Shown one piece after another: positions 63,781-64,000 of a stretch of DNA of 64,000 bases. Made by a program: the position numbers and the translations under genes. Source of the stretch: Spirosoma aerolatum. Its GTDB lineage: Bacteria > Bacteroidota > Bacteroidia > Cytophagales > Spirosomataceae. The notes under the pieces were generated by a model. It was not told the origin of the DNA. It ran no database searches and worked only from the letters and a program-made list of their open reading frames with translations. Position 1 is the first letter of the stretch, and every line of letters starts with the position of its first letter. The DNA lies in contig NZ_CP020104.1 of the NCBI RefSeq assembly GCF_002056795.1, forward strand, positions 2,305,001-2,369,000, in the 5' to 3' direction.

Positions 63781-64000
63781 ATGCGAAAGCATTTACTGCC
63801 TTATTTTTTATTGAGAATTTTAAAAAAAATAAAGCTACTGAAGTATGTTAAACTTAATGCGATTATCTATATAGAAGGAGGCATAGCTAAAATACCCGTT
63901 AATAAAGGAGTTGGTTATCCAAATCTTTTCCTTCATCAGGATTGCTTTACTCCCTTATTTAGGAAATTTTGCCCTGAAAATCGTGGGTCATTTGTTGACA
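63781..64000 (+). CDS. FkbM-family methyltransferase, 3' end cut off by window edge
   Basis: An ATG at 63781 opens a frame that stays open to the window end (73 codons). The translation begins MRKHLLPYFLLRILKKIK and later shows GVGYPNLFLHQ and ENRGSFVD, which I recognise as the N-terminal region of FkbM methyltransferases (short substrate-side domain, then the GTFVDVG SAM loop). The next residues would be the SAM loop itself. It would be the second FkbM enzyme of the locus after the one at 45809. Composition is AT-rich like its neighbours. Confidence 0.65.
   Translation, partial: MRKHLLPYFLLRILKKIKLLKYVKLNAIIYIEGGIAKIPVNKGVGYPNLFLHQDCFTPLFRKFCPENRGSFVD

Overview
The window looks like a chromosomal segment of a Bacteroidota bacterium, most likely from Cytophagales and close to Spirosoma. 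This is inferred from a type IX secretion (T9SS) C-terminal sorting domain, TPR-type sensor histidine kinases, a CarboxypepD_reg/DUF5686 outer-membrane protein, promoters of the TTG-N20-TAnnTTTG type, weak or absent Shine-Dalgarno sequences and dispersed palindromic intergenic repeats. No taxonomic marker gene is present, so the genus is a guess. I saw no rRNA, tRNA, CRISPR array, transposase or phage gene.

Layout. (1) 1-4549, plus strand: the 3' part of a phosphoketolase, a tandem universal stress protein, a D-lactate dehydrogenase and a small lipoprotein, which reads as a fermentative or stress cluster. (2) 5043-6948, plus strand: two tandem paralogous outer-membrane beta-barrel proteins. 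(3) 20927 down to 6986, minus strand: five tightly packed, mostly overlapping genes for an outer-membrane barrel protein, a secreted protein of about 2285 residues, two fibronectin type III (FN3) proteins (one with a T9SS tail) and a lipoprotein. This looks like one co-translated cell-surface system of unknown function. (4) 30595 down to 21201, minus strand: three tandem paralogous TPR-histidine kinases, a lipoprotein, one NarL/LuxR-type response regulator and a secreted prolyl oligopeptidase. An identical 18-bp dyad sits at identical spacing upstream of the promoter of the five-gene operon and of the lipoprotein/response-regulator promoter, so the two blocks are probably co-regulated. (5) 33309 down to 30703: a DUF5686-type outer-membrane protein, then a 1.2-kb AT-rich gene-free stretch.

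(6) 34526 to the window end, plus strand: a large surface-polysaccharide locus. Its first part (to about 44400, moderate GC) holds export genes (OPX lipoprotein, Wzc-like tyrosine kinase, Wzm permease, Wzt ATPase), a priming sugar transferase and the WbpA/WbpE/WbpD/WbpB enzymes that lead from UDP-GlcNAc to a UDP-2,3-diacetamido-2,3-dideoxy-glucuronic acid. Base composition then falls inside wzt, and the rest (to 64000) is very AT-rich. It contains glycosyltransferases, several methyltransferases, an asparagine-synthetase-like amidotransferase, GT-C-like membrane proteins, a polyprenyl-phosphate glycosyltransferase and a WecD/WecE pair for dTDP-Fuc4NAc.

Together the last region would make and export a strain-specific acidic, possibly amidated and methylated glycan. 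The composition break fits horizontal replacement of the specificity part behind a conserved export and precursor module.
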